Assembly (NCBI RefSeq): GCF_032854445.1
Contig: NC_088303.1
Coordinates: 34,639,265 to 34,703,264 of the forward strand
Direction of reading: 5' to 3'
Source of the DNA: Liolophura sinensis
Taxonomy: Eukaryota; Mollusca; Polyplacophora; Chitonida; Chitonidae
DNA length: 64,000 bases
The notes under the pieces are model-generated. The model saw only the letters and a program-made list of their open reading frames with translations. It was not told the DNA's origin and did not search any database. The translations under genes and the position numbers were made by a program. Positions 14,003-27,430 of this stretch are shown piece by piece. Position 1 is the stretch's first letter. Each line of letters starts with the position of its first letter.

Positions 14003-14340
14003 GGGTCGTACTTAAAACAATTTTCAATCATATGACGACGCAGAGTTATTAGGCGTGTGTACATATACTGTGTCTTCTAGTGGAAGTGCGAGTTCATGCC
14101 GCCAAAGAGCTGCTGCCACTGAAGTAGTATGCCGAAGACACCAGACATGACACCCCACCCAGTCACACTGTACTGGCACTGCGCCGACCAGTCTTGTCTC
14201 CTTGCTCTAACCTCACAGAGCTTAGTGCCATGGGACAAGTACCATTTTTAAAGTCTTTGGTATGACCAGACTCGGGTTTGCTCTCGGGTATCTTTTTGCC
14301 GTATGCTCTAACCATTGGGCAACCGAAGTGGTCAATTCAT
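14003..14340. mobile_element. ~300-bp dispersed repeat, most complete copy
   Basis: Contains ATATGACGACGCAGAGTTAT, ATGCCGAAGACACCAGACAT and TTTTTAAAGTCTTTGGTATG. It resembles a dispersed repeat type I know from mollusc genomes, but I cannot name it. It abuts the 87-bp array. Confidence 0.55.
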
Positions 14341-17300
14341 CAAAGGACACAAACTAATACAACTTTTAAACGGATGGCGTGATGAAAATTCATCAATGAA
14401 TATGATACATATATATCCATTAATCTATTTTTTGACCGATAAAATATTCATTCTTCACTAAACACTATCATACAAATAAACTACAGTGTAAGGCATGTAC
14501 ATTTCCGATGTAAATATAATGGCCACTAAACCAGTGAAAACCTAATAATAATATACACATTAACACATTAAAATGAATGATCAATGGATAACAACATCTA
14601 ATTAACATGCATAATTAAAACTATGTCTGCTCCAAATTCCATATTTTCATGCCAAGCCTAATCATATCATAAACTGCTCTGGTTTGATTACGAGAAATAT
14701 ATTTCACAATGTCACAGTAAACATTATGATGCAAAATGTCACATCCAAGAATATAAGAAAAAAACTCAAGTAATACTGAGCTTATTGGCTCAAATTAACT
14801 GGTCTCATGAACACCAGTATATTATGATGATTATAGACTATTAACCTAACAATGAATGATTTAAAAGAAAAACTTCCAACTTACATGAATGCCTGTGTGG
14901 TAAGTGCTAGCACTGCAAGAGGACCTACAGCAATATGGATGCCCTGGAATTCTGTCACACACATGCATGTGCTGGAGGAGACGCCTGCAGCTGACCTGCA
15001 ACTGTCCAGCAGAATGCATCGCAGCACAGCGCAGTCTTGTGAGATGACATATCACTGCAAACCCTTTGTCTGCCATTGCAGCATGCACGTGCACACAAGA
15101 TTGCTGCACAATGGGGCTCAAGTGGGCTAGGTCCACAAATGTTATCATTTAACCAGTTAATAATCGACTCATTACTCTTTCTTAAAACAACTGAGAGACT
15201 GAAGTGTTATATAGTCTAAAACTTCACTCAGACCTGAAATTTTCAAAATTAAAGATTCAAAATAAACACATCCATTGCCCTATGAATTTGTACACATGCA
15301 GATCTCAGTCTTACAATCAGCAATACAATAATACATTTTCTATCATAGTTAACAATTTGCTGGAAAAAAAAACCCCATAAACATCCATATTCTTCAATGG
15401 TATAATCAACAAAACACACTCCAAGTATCAATAATGAATGAAGGGACTGGTCCACCCCTCTGGAGCCCCTCAAGGAACGTGCATTTAGCCAGGCTGTCAT
15501 TGACGGAGTCTGTGAGAGGGTGTTTTGCATCAAACTATTTGTCACTTGTCAAAAATCAATATTCTGAAAATGCCGACGGTCTAGATGACCCAAACTGTGA
15601 ACGATGCGGAATTACAGACACACCCCACAAAAGCTCTACACCAGACCAGGTTAGGTTCCCACGACATAAATTTTAAATTGCAAGTGAGTAACGTCATAAA
15701 TAAACATCATTTACTTTCTTTTTTCTCAGATATCTGGAAAACTTAAATTGATCATCTCATAAATTTTATAAATGTATTTAACTGGAAAAAAGACATGTCC
15801 AGTTACTGTATTAGAACACAGTGCTGTTGAAGGCTGTACAGCTATGTAAACTTTTGATATCATAGCATTATCGCAGACTACAGCACAGCAAAAAAAAAAA
15901 AAAAAAAGAGAGTGTGATGGTGAAAACCAATTTCTTGTCAATTTACCTTCCTAATGGCATTATTCTCTTTCCAAGTACTTAAAAAAATCACATGTTAATT
16001 ACCCTTAATAAGGTAATGGTGTGTTTACTGTTTATGGGCATTTTCATTTTGGTATCATCATGACAGTGTCTCCTTGAAGCAGTCTGGTCTCAATGCCTAC
16101 ATGTATGTATAATGCTGCCTCATTGGAACGCCATGCCAAAGACACCATTTGTAACACAAAATGTTTACTTCACAAAGGTGTCTTTTTAAGAATTTCTTGA
16201 ATCTATATACATGTATACAGAAGTGAAAATGGTAATTTCTTCCAAAAGTTGATCACAAATTAATCCACATATCCGCTGACACAACAAGAATTTGTCAATC
16301 ATTAGCGGGTAACGAGGAGTCAAAATGACTGGCATTTCATTCAGGACTACACGGTCTGTCAGTTGTAATGTGACCAGGCGTCTACAAATAGCGATGATAA
16401 CGTAGATTTTCACCCAATAAACCATGGCAACTTGTAAGCGAGGAATCCAATTGAATGCAATCAGCTGTAGCCCTAACAGACAAAGCCTGGATGACCTTTA
16501 GAAATAAATGATCACAGACGGCAAGAAAGCTCTAGAAACGGAGGAAAACAATCCTCAAAATGACAGATTGTGAACAGTTTGCTAGATCACTTGATAGGCT
16601 GCCATGTACTCAATCTGCACAAGATAGGTATTATTATCCTATGAAAGGCAAATTCTACCAGTACAATTCAACTCCTCGCCCAATACTAAGACCATTAAAT
16701 TCTGCAAAATTTTATCAGTGCAATATTTTGATCTCACAATCCAATACCACAAATTATAAGCTAATGAGAATTAAGTATCCTGACATTTTTTGGATTCTAA
16801 ACAGCTACAGAAACATTTAAGTCATGTGTATCAAATGGAAAAGGTAACAATGAAAAAAAAAAAAAAAAAGAGAGACTTGAAATAAACACAATTAAATAAT
16901 GATGCAATTCCTGGTGGACAAATAAACATTAACCCTACAAAATTTGGAGGCTGTTCAACTATTTCCCTCTCCGAGTTTAATTCCATTTCAATTATCCCAT
17001 TGCTTATCCCCAGTCACACCCTGTGGGTAACCCAGCAGGTAATTTCCTACCTGTTCAGTGTTTTGGTGAGGGTGGGGGGGAGGGTGCAAGTATTGGTAGG
17101 GGGTAACCTTATTCCCTGTGGGGCATGTTAGGGTAATACCGAAAGTATCGCCTTACTATAGGCAGGAAGGGATTAGACAAATCCCTTCACAAAGGGTTAC
17201 CTTAAATTTCCTAAATCTTACCAGTAACATACAGATGGTTACACTGTTGCTTAAACATATACATTCCCCAATGCACATCAAAATTTACTAATAAGTGAAA

Positions 17301-19967
17301 ATCTGGCTAGAATACATTTCAATTGCCAGGTTTCTGAGGACAAGACAAAATGATTAAATTTGAAATGAGATTGCTTGATAATAGATAGAAAACTGACAAA
17401 GAATTACCGGTTCTGCTTTCTTGTATATTCAGATGTTAGTACTTCACAGTGAGCATTCAGTACATGATGTGTCCCTCAAACTCCTAAACATGGAAGTACC
17501 AGCTTGCATTTACTGAGAAACATATTAACAAAAAAGTTTGGCCTGACTTATACACAATAATAAGTTTTGCCCCAGTTCATATTTTGCTCTTCAGGATTTT
17601 AAAAAAAAAAAATATCATAGTGAGAACAATTATCATTTAACATATTGTCATTTATTTGGAATGATGACATGACCCCTGGGAACTTTTTACCATAATAAAC
17701 TCAGAATTAGTTAGGATTTAAGATTTGCAGATGCTACAAATTATGTCATCCATTAGAAATACATTAACCTGAAAGTTTTCAGACAAAAAAGATGAGCTTG
17801 CTAGTGTTCAAGTGTCAGACTTTTAGAAAGATTACAGCATAACTAGTAGCCTGTATCCTCATTTGCAGTCCTATACAGCACAACATTCCATGCAATTCGT
17901 CTCAAGTCCCCCCAACCCCTCAATCCTTTCTCCAAGCGGATTAACCTGACACTTTAGTAATACCTGCAAAATGACATACACATCCCTGCCTCTTTAACTC
18001 TAATTCCTCGCCCTTCAATAACCAGTTTCTCTCCTCTACGTTTTCAACAATGGCCAACTCAGACAGCACATTGATCTGATCCAAGGATTTTTAGTTATTG
18101 TTCCGTTTTGCTTCAACACAATTTGTTTTCTCAAAAGTCCTTTATATATCTGTTCCTTAATATTACCCACACTGCTGGATGAAGTTTTCCGAGTAAAAAA
18201 TGTTCATAACTTCATAGCGACAGCCAATCAAATATTGAAATAAATCCAAATTATGCCTATACCTTTAGGAGACTTGTCTTAAACAATGTCAAGGTTTGTA
18301 GCAAAACAACAAATCCACAATTATACAAGATCTTTAACAATTAATCAGGTGATGAAAACCCTTCAGCTGTGCCATCTATTACCTTTTGATCAAACAATTT
18401 ATGCACAATATGTGGACTCGTAGTATTTATGCCTATCTTTTTTTTTCCTTACCTGTCTCTTAAATGTTGAACTTTAAGTATTTGCTTATTTTTCAAAATT
18501 CCAAGTTTGAATAGGATGTCTGAAACACTCACCTCTGTTTGTTCAGAAGTAATCTGTTAAACTGGGGTTCACAGGTAACAAGAAAATACCTGTTTCTACT
18601 ATTACGATGGCCTCCACAAATAACAGTGAGCCCTTACCAGTACATAAATGATCTGCTGTAATTAAGTATATGCACAAGTATATATATATATATATATATA
18701 TGCTTCCTGCCTGGCCTGTTCAGTCTTCTATCCGCTCTTTCCCCCTTATTAGATTTCTCACATAATTAAACCTCATGCTAAATTTGATCCCAATTTTGGG
18801 CTCACCACTGTTGTGAAAGTTAGTGTTCACAGCTATATATATATATATAAAGAATCAGTGCATAATTTATCTTTATCTTAATTAGATGGAGAATGTGTGC
18901 ATGTATCAAGACAATCACAATTCCCATGACAAAAACTCAATGCAATTCAATCCCTTACCAAGAAAAAAAATAAAAAAATAAAAAAAAAATAAATAACTAG
19001 TGATTAGGAAAGTATAATATCAGATATATATATCAAATCATATATACAATAATCAAAGAAATACATCTGGCAGTAAAGATAAAGGGAGTCAAGTAAGACC
19101 AAATCTATATATTTTTTTTCATTCTTATTTATTATATTTATTTCTTCATAACTGCAATCCCAGTTTTATTTATAAAGGAAAGCTTTCTCCCCCTTATATC
19201 CACATTAATTAACATATGCTCTCAGCTAAGAGTGACAGGTAAGAACTTAGGTTCAACTTGAAAAAACAACTTGATCGTACAGACGCCGGTTTCAAAGTCT
19301 ACTAGGCTATGACATGAAAACCTGTTCAGTCAGTGTAAAAGTTGTATAGAGAAAATTTACAGCTGCCAACCCAGAGTCTTCCCTTATCATTAGATCATGA
19401 CAAGTTTTCCAGCTCATTATGTCACACCTGTGCTAAACGAGGTATATTTACACCTGGCTGAGTGATATCAGCGATGACATCAAAGCATGGCTGTAAGCCT
19501 TGACTTCCTGTCCGTGACAAAGTAGTGACAAGCAGAAGCAATTACATGGCACACAGTGAGCTTACAAAGGAAAGCTTTTATCACATTTTCAATCCCACAC
19601 CCTTTCATTTTATTTCCTACATTTTTTTAAATACTTTACCATGAAAGCTGTTCACTGCAGTATAAATATTTTTCATTTGTACAATGAAGGGCTAAGCTTC
19701 TAGTACCAATTAACTCACATCTTACAAACATTATGCAGTACGCGTCAAATATATACTGCATGGAAGTACTGTGTGTCGAGGGCAACAACTGTTCACTATG
19801 TGTATCAACCTTTATTTTGTTTCTTTCTTTCATGTTTTTTTTCTTCTGTGGTCTGATCCAGCTTTTACTCTGCTCACCGAATGTAGCTTTCTACAAACAC
19901 TTTTCAGGTTTATTTAAATACAACTATATATATGCTCAGTGCAATTCATTCGTCAAACAACTAGTGC
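14341..19967. other. non-coding stretch
   Basis: AT-rich with poly-A runs (15891, 16853, 18961) and TA microsatellites. 14884-15080 is GC-richer and has exon-like donor signals on both strands (see findings). The 17040-17200 stretch is G-rich. No gene supported. Confidence 0.4.
16040..16152. mobile_element. fragment of the ~300-bp repeat
   Basis: Shares ATGCTGCCTCATTGGAACG and CATGCCAAAGACACC with the middle of the other copies. Confidence 0.45.
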
Positions 19968-20169
19968 AATTCTTCAACCTTTTCACCTGTTTGCAAGGTG
20001 TTTATTCAAATATATTCTCATGGCATTATTCTGCGTTGACTGATAAAACTATGCCTTTGTGTGATACCCTGAAGTTGGCTAATCCAAACAATGATGTTCT
20101 GTCTTCAAAATCAGATTAAAAATGTGCATAAATTGCACCGAAAGTTGCCCTTTCATCTGCGAAAAGGTT
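19968..20169. mobile_element. MITE-like element, copy B
   Basis: Left AATTCTTCAACCTTTTCACC, right GCGAAAAGGTT. Shares ATTAAAAATGTGCATAAATT and GCACCGAAAGTTGCC with the family. Confidence 0.78.
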
Positions 20170-21763
20170 ACATACATAATATGCAATGGCTACAACTGTT
20201 TGGAATTCATGGAGATGAATACAATTAGATTTTCTGTAATTTAGGCATGCAGATGGTACTTTACAGTGTCTTCTGGATGCAAATAGCATTTACTTCATTT
20301 CCCTTCACCATTATGAATCGGCTGACTCCAATAGGGCTGATAGTTTGTTGGAGATCTGATTTATTAATTTATTAATTTTCCCCCATACTGATAGAGTTAA
20401 AATGAGCTAACTAAAGACCAAAAAAAAAAAACTAAAAACTAAAGAGTTCTAATGGACACAGAAAGGTGTTTTCAGGTCTGTTTGTAAAGTAGGATGATAT
20501 CCTACTGGGAAATTTAATCTTAGGCACCAAAAGTAATATTTTATGGCATTTATTTGCCTGTAATAATGCACTTTTGGCGGAAGGTAGGGGGGGTGCCGGG
20601 GGTATCACGTACATCGAGATTAGAATCACGAGATTAGAAATCATATACAAGAATTTAATTAAAAATTCAAAATTAAATTGATACAGTATACAATATAAAT
20701 ACTTCGCACTGTTTTCTAATTTTACAATCTTTTTTTTTTCATTATGTTTGCATGTCCGAGTGGTGCATGTGTTTAGTGACTTACTTGAGTAATGGGTATT
20801 GTAATGGACATACTTTGTAACATGACAAAGCATATTTATTTATTACTACATATCCCTACAGAAGACGTAATATACTATATGCACGCATGCATCAAGCCTA
20901 TACAGGCTCAATGTGTCTAAACTGGGGGAGGGTGCATCTAGCTATCCATGACTACTGTACAGACACAAGGGGTCTATGTACATCAAGTCATGTGGAAGAC
21001 CACAACGTGTTTGTGTAAATCAAGATGCCAATATATATATTTTTTTTTAAAGCAAAACCAGACCAGATCATATTTCAGTAAGGTGGTGTTACACAGAGCT
21101 TGAAATTAACACTTGTACACTGGTTCAGTGGTACCAGGTTTATGGAATTTCGGGCAGGCCAGCCAAGTTAAACAAGCTCTGGTCTGACTAGACTGTGATT
21201 TATCAACTGTATTTAACCATACAGTTACCTGTGAGGTACCTACATTTATAAACAATCACCTAAAAACATAGTTTCCACTGGATGCTGTGCAGTTAGATGA
21301 AAATGTAGAGCAGTTCGATGAGACAGGCTAGCTAATATAACACGAACCAGCACCAATCTCAAAAGACACTGGCCACAATTTGTTGTTGAAGGTGAACAGC
21401 AAAATGTTTGTAATATGAAACTGTAGGTTGTCAGAGAAAACACACTGCGATAATTGTGTTACATTTTTCTATTATCAGGTTATACATATGTATTTATACG
21501 TACTTGCAATTTGCAGCTTATATTTGGATGGAGAAATACTGCAGAAACCTGAACAGGTCTCAAAACATCAAAGCCCATGAATTCTGGAACATTGGAGGCC
21601 CTTTGTATTCAAAACATTTAATGAATTATTTTCACTAAAATAACTTCCCCGGTTGTACAATAATGAGAAACGTCCGATACAGTTCACCTTTAATATCGAC
21701 CCTTAATGTGATTTCTTCCTCAAGTAACAAACACTTAGTAACAAAATCATTAGTTCTCCTTAC

Positions 21764-21952
21764 CCTTCACTAACGAGGCGTGGTAATTAGAGGTAACCGA
21801 CATCCCGCCCCCTTCCACCCCACACACCGCTCGCAGCTGGTGTAAGTAAAACAGTATCTTCTCCAGTTTGGGGTGACGTACCGGGAACACGAAATCCACA
21901 CGTGTAAATCTGAGCCCTCCTGGGACAGACTCAACGTAAAAGTACCCAAAAA
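21764..21952 (-). CDS. candidate internal exon, unidentified
   Basis: 189 nt between a CAGTGTTTAG acceptor and an AAGG|GTAAGG donor, open throughout. It reads FGYFYVESVPGGLRFTRVDF, then VFPVRHPKLEKILFYLHQLR and AVCGVEGGGMSV. If not spliced, the frame stops six codons after the lysine before the donor. The composition is protein-like and richer in CpG than its surroundings, but no family is recognised. The phase would accept the exon at 31792. Confidence 0.3.
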
Positions 21953-22784
21953 CTAAACACTGGAGGCCATTAAAACATTGTCACTGGTCAATACCTGTAT
22001 CTTCCAGCCTTATATTACAAAATATGCACGACTGGAGTGGGTAAATGTTTTCGTCTTCAGCTATAGTCTGTCCTCTGCCTAGTTACAGGTCACTACTGGC
22101 TAGTAGCAGTGATATTTTGCAGGCTAGTAATATATGTATAAAAACTGTCATTCGTTGCAATCCATTGCATCTGATTCGACCAATCATACTTCGCTTCACA
22201 GGTGATACTGGATGACACAAGTAAATCATTACACGCTCTTGTTTTCAACTAGACCGGAGCTCAGGTAATTCCTGCAATATGACAGCCCCGGCATGATCTT
22301 CAAGACTGTTGAACACACGTATCTGACGCTAATATTTATAAATGCCTATATAAGTTCCATCATCAGTCCATACACTGTACAACATGCCAATATATTTATC
22401 ATCATTCAGGTAGAATAGGGCAATATGTCATTAGCTCAGCAGGTCTCTTTGTGCCTCTGTCCTGTCACCCCCAAAATAGAGGTATGGCTTTTCCCCACTG
22501 TGTTTACCTCTGTCAATGAAAAGCTGGCTATTGGACCAGTCACATCAAAGCAAGGTCACCGAACAGGTATTAAATATACGCAATTTACCTATAAGAGAAC
22601 GGTGTGATGGGTTCGCGGTAAACGAAAGGGTCGCTGTCCGCCCACTGTGACGCGTCTGGTCAGGCAGGGAGCATCGCAGTATTGACCGAGCTATCCGCCG
22701 ATGCTGTTGTTGTGGGGGCTCGCTCTTGACTATTTCTGATGTATACATATATCGGCTACCGGTACAATAAAAATCTCGGACAAA

Positions 22785-22883
22785 ATGGCTAAAACCGACG
22801 ACGTAGGCACCAGCTCTAGCACATGGCCTCTGCTAATCTTTCTAGGGCTCCCTCCATTCTGTCTGTGGCTAGACACAAATTAA
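22785..22883 (+). CDS. 32-residue small ORF with one hydrophobic segment
   Basis: The ATG is in a strong context (ACAAAATGG, A at -3 and G at +4) with an in-frame TAA upstream. The peptide is MAKTDDVGTSSST followed by the hydrophobic WPLLIFLGLPPFCLWL and a short DTN tail, so it could be a single-pass microprotein or a translated upstream ORF. It overlaps an antisense ORF (22816-23025), and a second plus-frame ATG lies at 22822. No known family. Confidence 0.25.
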   Translation: MAKTDDVGTSSSTWPLLIFLGLPPFCLWLDTN

Positions 22884-23025
22884 TACTGGCCTGATACAGC
22901 GAGCCTTGATCGCAAATTCCACCACCGGTATTTATCCTATACACCATCAAGCAGCATGCGGTACCATACCCTCGCGACCGGCGCTGGTACAGAACACTGG
23001 ACAGAGTCACTATCAGCGGCGACAT
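22816..23025 (-). CDS. antisense small ORF, 69 residues from first ATG
   Basis: Opens MSPLIVTLSSVLYQRRSRG and ends LCLATDRMEGALERLAEAMC then TAG. The last 20 residues loosely resemble the C-terminal helix of fold-type I PLP enzymes, but the rest does not, so I do not assign it. The start context is weak. The frame is open a little further upstream and a possible acceptor (GAATTTAG) precedes GGACCC. Confidence 0.2.
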   Translation of the reverse strand: MSPLIVTLSSVLYQRRSRGYGTACCLMVYRINTGGGICDQGSLYQASINLCLATDRMEGALERLAEAMC

Positions 23026-24204
23026 GTAAAGGGGTTTTAGGTGGGTCCCTAAATTCACGCACAGGTTAACATAGTACCAATTTACTCCCACTCACGCACA
23101 ATTATAGTCTGAAATTATAAAATATAGAGTCCTAAGTTCAAATAAGCAGTGTAAGGTTTATCATACAATTAATAAAAGCAGTTGCCCAGATTTAAATATC
23201 ATATGCTACCGGTATTGCACATTTAATCACCCCCACAAAGAATGTAATGTTCCAAAATTAAAGGTGGGCTGTCAGATTATGATTCCGTAGTCTAATGTTT
23301 TATCAACTATCCACGTGTTGTTTTGGCATGTAGAGGCGCAGAAATGTTAGACAGATAACCTTTGACATGACATAATGAGTCAGCTGGCATACACTGCAAT
23401 GTGCTGGACATCTCCATCTCCATTTAAATTTTTTTTTTCTTTTTTTTTCTTTACTTCTTGTGTTTGTTTCCTTTTTTCCTCATACGACTGCCCAAAGTGA
23501 AGCTGGTATCTACCATGGAGATATTGGTATCTACCGACTTGCTGTAGAGATTTTGTTATACGTGTTACAAACATACTTACAAAGGGCAAACAACAGAATC
23601 TTGGCTTGGCGGAATTTCACCCATGAAGGGGGTTGGTTCAAATCCAAGCCCTGTTGATTTGTCATCTGTGACCAAAATGTTTTCTAAACAGGCTTTATTA
23701 TTTACAACACTGCATGAAGTGAGCCCTTTCATTAAATCAACCCAAACTGTGAATAGCGTATATTATATTTAGTGTCAAACCAATTAGAAAATGTTTATTT
23801 ACATATTTCACCGATGTTTAACACTAATTCTTTGAAAATGCTTACATATTTGTATTTGTTGGACAATGTTTGTTATCTCTTGCAAAAAGGCTGAGAGAGT
23901 CATGGCAAATGACATTGGGAGCAGGTAGGAGGGGGCATAGGATGGGTTGTTATGTTAAATGAATACTTGTTGGCAAGCTAGAGACAATGTTAATGTTTTT
24001 ACCTTTAGAATTCATTGGGGTATATATGAGCTCCAGAAAACTACACTTATTAAATATTGTTGAATACTTTTTGCCATTGAAGCATTGGGTGTAAACAGGG
24101 TGTGGACACAATGTATATGGTATGGTTTATTTTTAAAGAAATATATTTCATATATTTTTCATCACAAAAGACATACATTTATAGGTATTGGTTACTTTGC
24201 GTAA

Positions 24205-24476
24205 GAGGCCTCCGTGGCTCAGTCGGTTAGCGCGCTACCGCAGCTTAATGACCCAGGAGTCTCTCACCAATGCGGTCATTGTGAGTTCAAGTCCAGCTCA
24301 TGCTGGCTTCTTCTCCGGCCGTGCGTGGGAAGGTCTTTCAGCAACCTGCGGATGGTTGTGGGTTTCCCCCGGGCTGTGCCTGGTTTCCTCCCACCATAAT
24401 GCTGGCTGCCGTGGTATAAGTGAAATTTTCTTGAGCATGGCATAAAACACCAATCAAATAAATAAATAAATAAATA
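24205..24476 (+). mobile_element. tRNA-derived SINE, full length with target-site duplication
   Basis: Head CTCCGTGGCTCAGTCGGTTA (A-box-like) and GAGTTCAAGTCC (B box), central region, CAATCAAATAAATAAATAAA tail. Flanked by TACTTTG(C/T)GTAA at 24193-24204 and 24475-24486, a 12-bp duplication with one mismatch. Confidence 0.92.
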
Positions 24477-25086
24477 CTTTGTGTAAACATGTGCATTTTT
24501 CTGCAACACTGTTGCCTCATAAGACTGAACATATAGAAACATCCTGATACATATAAATTAAACATCATGACTTTACTAACAGTTATTTTATTGGACACAA
24601 TTGAACAAAATCACTTTCCTTTAGGTAATATAAAGTCATCCAATGTTAAATGCAATTGTGGGTTAATTAAAGAAGAACTAAATAATATACCACAATTTTC
24701 ACTGCTGAAGTACAATATATGTGTCTGGTTCCAAAATGTACATTTCCCATTCCTTACTGAAAACTTTTCAAGATCTATTTCACTAATTTTACACACTAAA
24801 CTTTAAGCTTCACTAATGACAAGCTCACTATTAATGTTCAGTGTTAATTTTATTATTTAGGATAATTATATATCCTGGAACAAAATGACACAAATATGGG
24901 TATAAATTTAAAAGAGAATATGCTCCAATAATTTTTCAGTCATTTCATATATTTGCCTGTTGCATACATTCTACCAGTATTTTCAGTGCTTTATGACACA
25001 GTATCTGTGTAATGTTTACAGTTTCAGTGAAATCTCTGAAAGTCAAAATTTACATACATGTGCGAGACAGTTGCATGACATGCCTC

Positions 25087-25146
25087 CATTATATTAGTGA
25101 AATATTCTTGAGCGTCCTGAAACACTAATCAAATAAATGAATTAAT
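25087..25146 (+). mobile_element. SINE 3' tail fragment
   Basis: Only the end is present: TTAGTGAAATATTCTTGAGC and AAACACTAATCAAATAAATG. Confidence 0.7.
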
Positions 25147-27337
25147 TCTATGCACAGTTTTATGACTGGGGGTTAGCCTGAATCAAATGAATTCTTGAAA
25201 ATTCATCACACAGGTATCAACCAATGATGCTAACTTAATAATTAATTGATTGCTTTCATAGTATCATAAGCAATAAAAGGAAATCGAGTGACATTCGCCC
25301 CCTTTAATTTTTACATGTCTTTTCTATTTTAGAATATTTTAATTTTTTCTCATTTTATCATGATAAAGCTTTATGAGAATCTCAAATTCCTGAATTTTAA
25401 TCCAAATTCAAATCTTGTGATTTAACACAACTTTTTTGGGCGCTATAAAAGATAAAATATTTAATAAATATGCTGAAAAAGTATGTAATTAACTTTGCTT
25501 TGACTTTCTGACCCTAGCAGATCTACCTAACACAGTATATATATCATAGCTAAAATGAAAACACTCAAATGCATGTATGCAGTTGTTACTATGACTTGTA
25601 TTGATTACTGTTACCAATGGCGTGATGGTCGAAAAGTAAACATATTCATAGGGTAGCCAATATACATCACTGGTGAATACATATTTACATGTTTGTAGGT
25701 TAGTCATTAGCAAAGGGATTACAGTACTATTCGTGTGTAAGCTGCCTGCCAGCTGTTATTGAGGCTGCATGTATCACACGCTATCTGGAGGTTTAACTCC
25801 AGCTGTCGATGCAGATGTCCCTTTGATCAAGGGATTTCACGATGGGCCAGCCCACATCTACCACAGTCGTCTTATCACTGCAGACAATATACCCGATCTA
25901 AAACCCAAAATCACTTCAAAGCTGGGCTACAATATAAACAAGCTTCATATACAATACTGCTGCATGTTCGTGTAAACTAACTCAATAATTCTAAGTCAAT
26001 TAAATGCTGAAATTGAAATTCAAATAATTAAAATAATTAATTTTACTCAGCCAGAAAACATTAACACCAAACAAGGTTTTACACTGCATTACACCATGGC
26101 AACATACATGAAATGTATATTTTTTGTTCTTTCATAATGATCTTGTTTACTTACACATATTTATCCAGGAAGCAAGTTTAAATCAATCAAGAAAATTAAA
26201 TTGGTTGTTACTATGGTTACACTCTGACAAAATCTTGAGATGGGGTTTTGGTTCTGGTCCTTTTTTTTACATCCTAATACAGCAGTGACAACTAGTAATG
26301 TGGCTGTTTCATGTGATTTGTCTGTAATTGTTTGCCAAGGACGAAGTCTGAGTGAAGTATATCCATGTGCGTAAATGCAATTGCTGTGCAAAAAGAATTG
26401 AAATCAAATTTTCAGTTCAGTGTGAATAAGTAGATTTTTTTTTTTTTACCTGTTTGCTTGACGTCATACTTAACAATATTTCACGTATCTAATGACGGTC
26501 AGTTGTATGGGTGGAGAAAACTAGAGTAAACCACAAAACTTTGGTAAGTTACACATGAACTTTTCCATGTGCAATGTACAGATATACACACCTTAATGGG
26601 GAAAGACAAGTGGTCTTCAATCAGCATAAGACGGTACAAACACACTTACCAGTGTCTTCAGCTACTCATTGTCACCAACACCAGTGAAAACTTAAGAATT
26701 AAAAATTCGCAGTGCACTGCCAGGTTTGAAATACTTACACATACTTACATACAAATGTGTCTCAAGTTTTTTAATTAAAAATCACGTTTTTCACAGTCAA
26801 TGCATTAAATCTCATGTTGGTTTATTTTTGTTGTTTCATAATGTTGTATGATGTTTTTATCTTGCATAATGATGAAATAATGGAATGTATAGCTAACAGC
26901 AAAAGCTTCCAAAGTACGGGTAAAATTACACAAAAGCATTTTTTCCTGAGGGCTTTTTCTCCCTACACTCACTACCAGAAATTTACCCTGGACAATGGCT
27001 GTTCGTTTCTCCCACTTTTCGGTCCTGTCTGGGTTGACAGCTCTGCATATAGTATATAATTTATGGATAAATAATTTCTGTATTGAAGACAATACAAGTT
27101 ATAAAAAAACTATATGGATCAACATTTGTCATTTTTGTGAAGTATTCAGCTAAATCCATTTCTACACACTATTAGGAAAATAAATCCTGCTAATTTATTC
27201 TGTGTTTAATAAAGGGCATATTTTAAATACAGAAATAAACAGTGTTGAGGTCATAAATTGGAACACATGTATCAAATCAAAACTTGGATGTAAGTCCATG
27301 TTGTAACTATATAACATATAATTTTAAAAGCTACACT

Positions 27338-27430
27338 GGGAGCCTCCGTGGCTCAGATGCTGACCACCGTCGCATAGGTGAAATATTCTAGCTTTCGGCG
27401 TAAAACACCAATCAAATAAATAAATAAGTA
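27338..27430 (+). mobile_element. SINE with large internal deletion
   Basis: The head (AGCCTCCGTGGCTCAG) passes directly into the 3' end (GCTGACCACCGTCGCATAGG through AAATAAATAAATAAG). About 170 bp of the usual middle is missing. Confidence 0.8.

Noticed and set aside
24205-24310. Possible tRNA gene
   Set aside because: A- and B-box-like words belong to the SINE head; the sequence does not fold as a complete tRNA and is followed by the SINE body.
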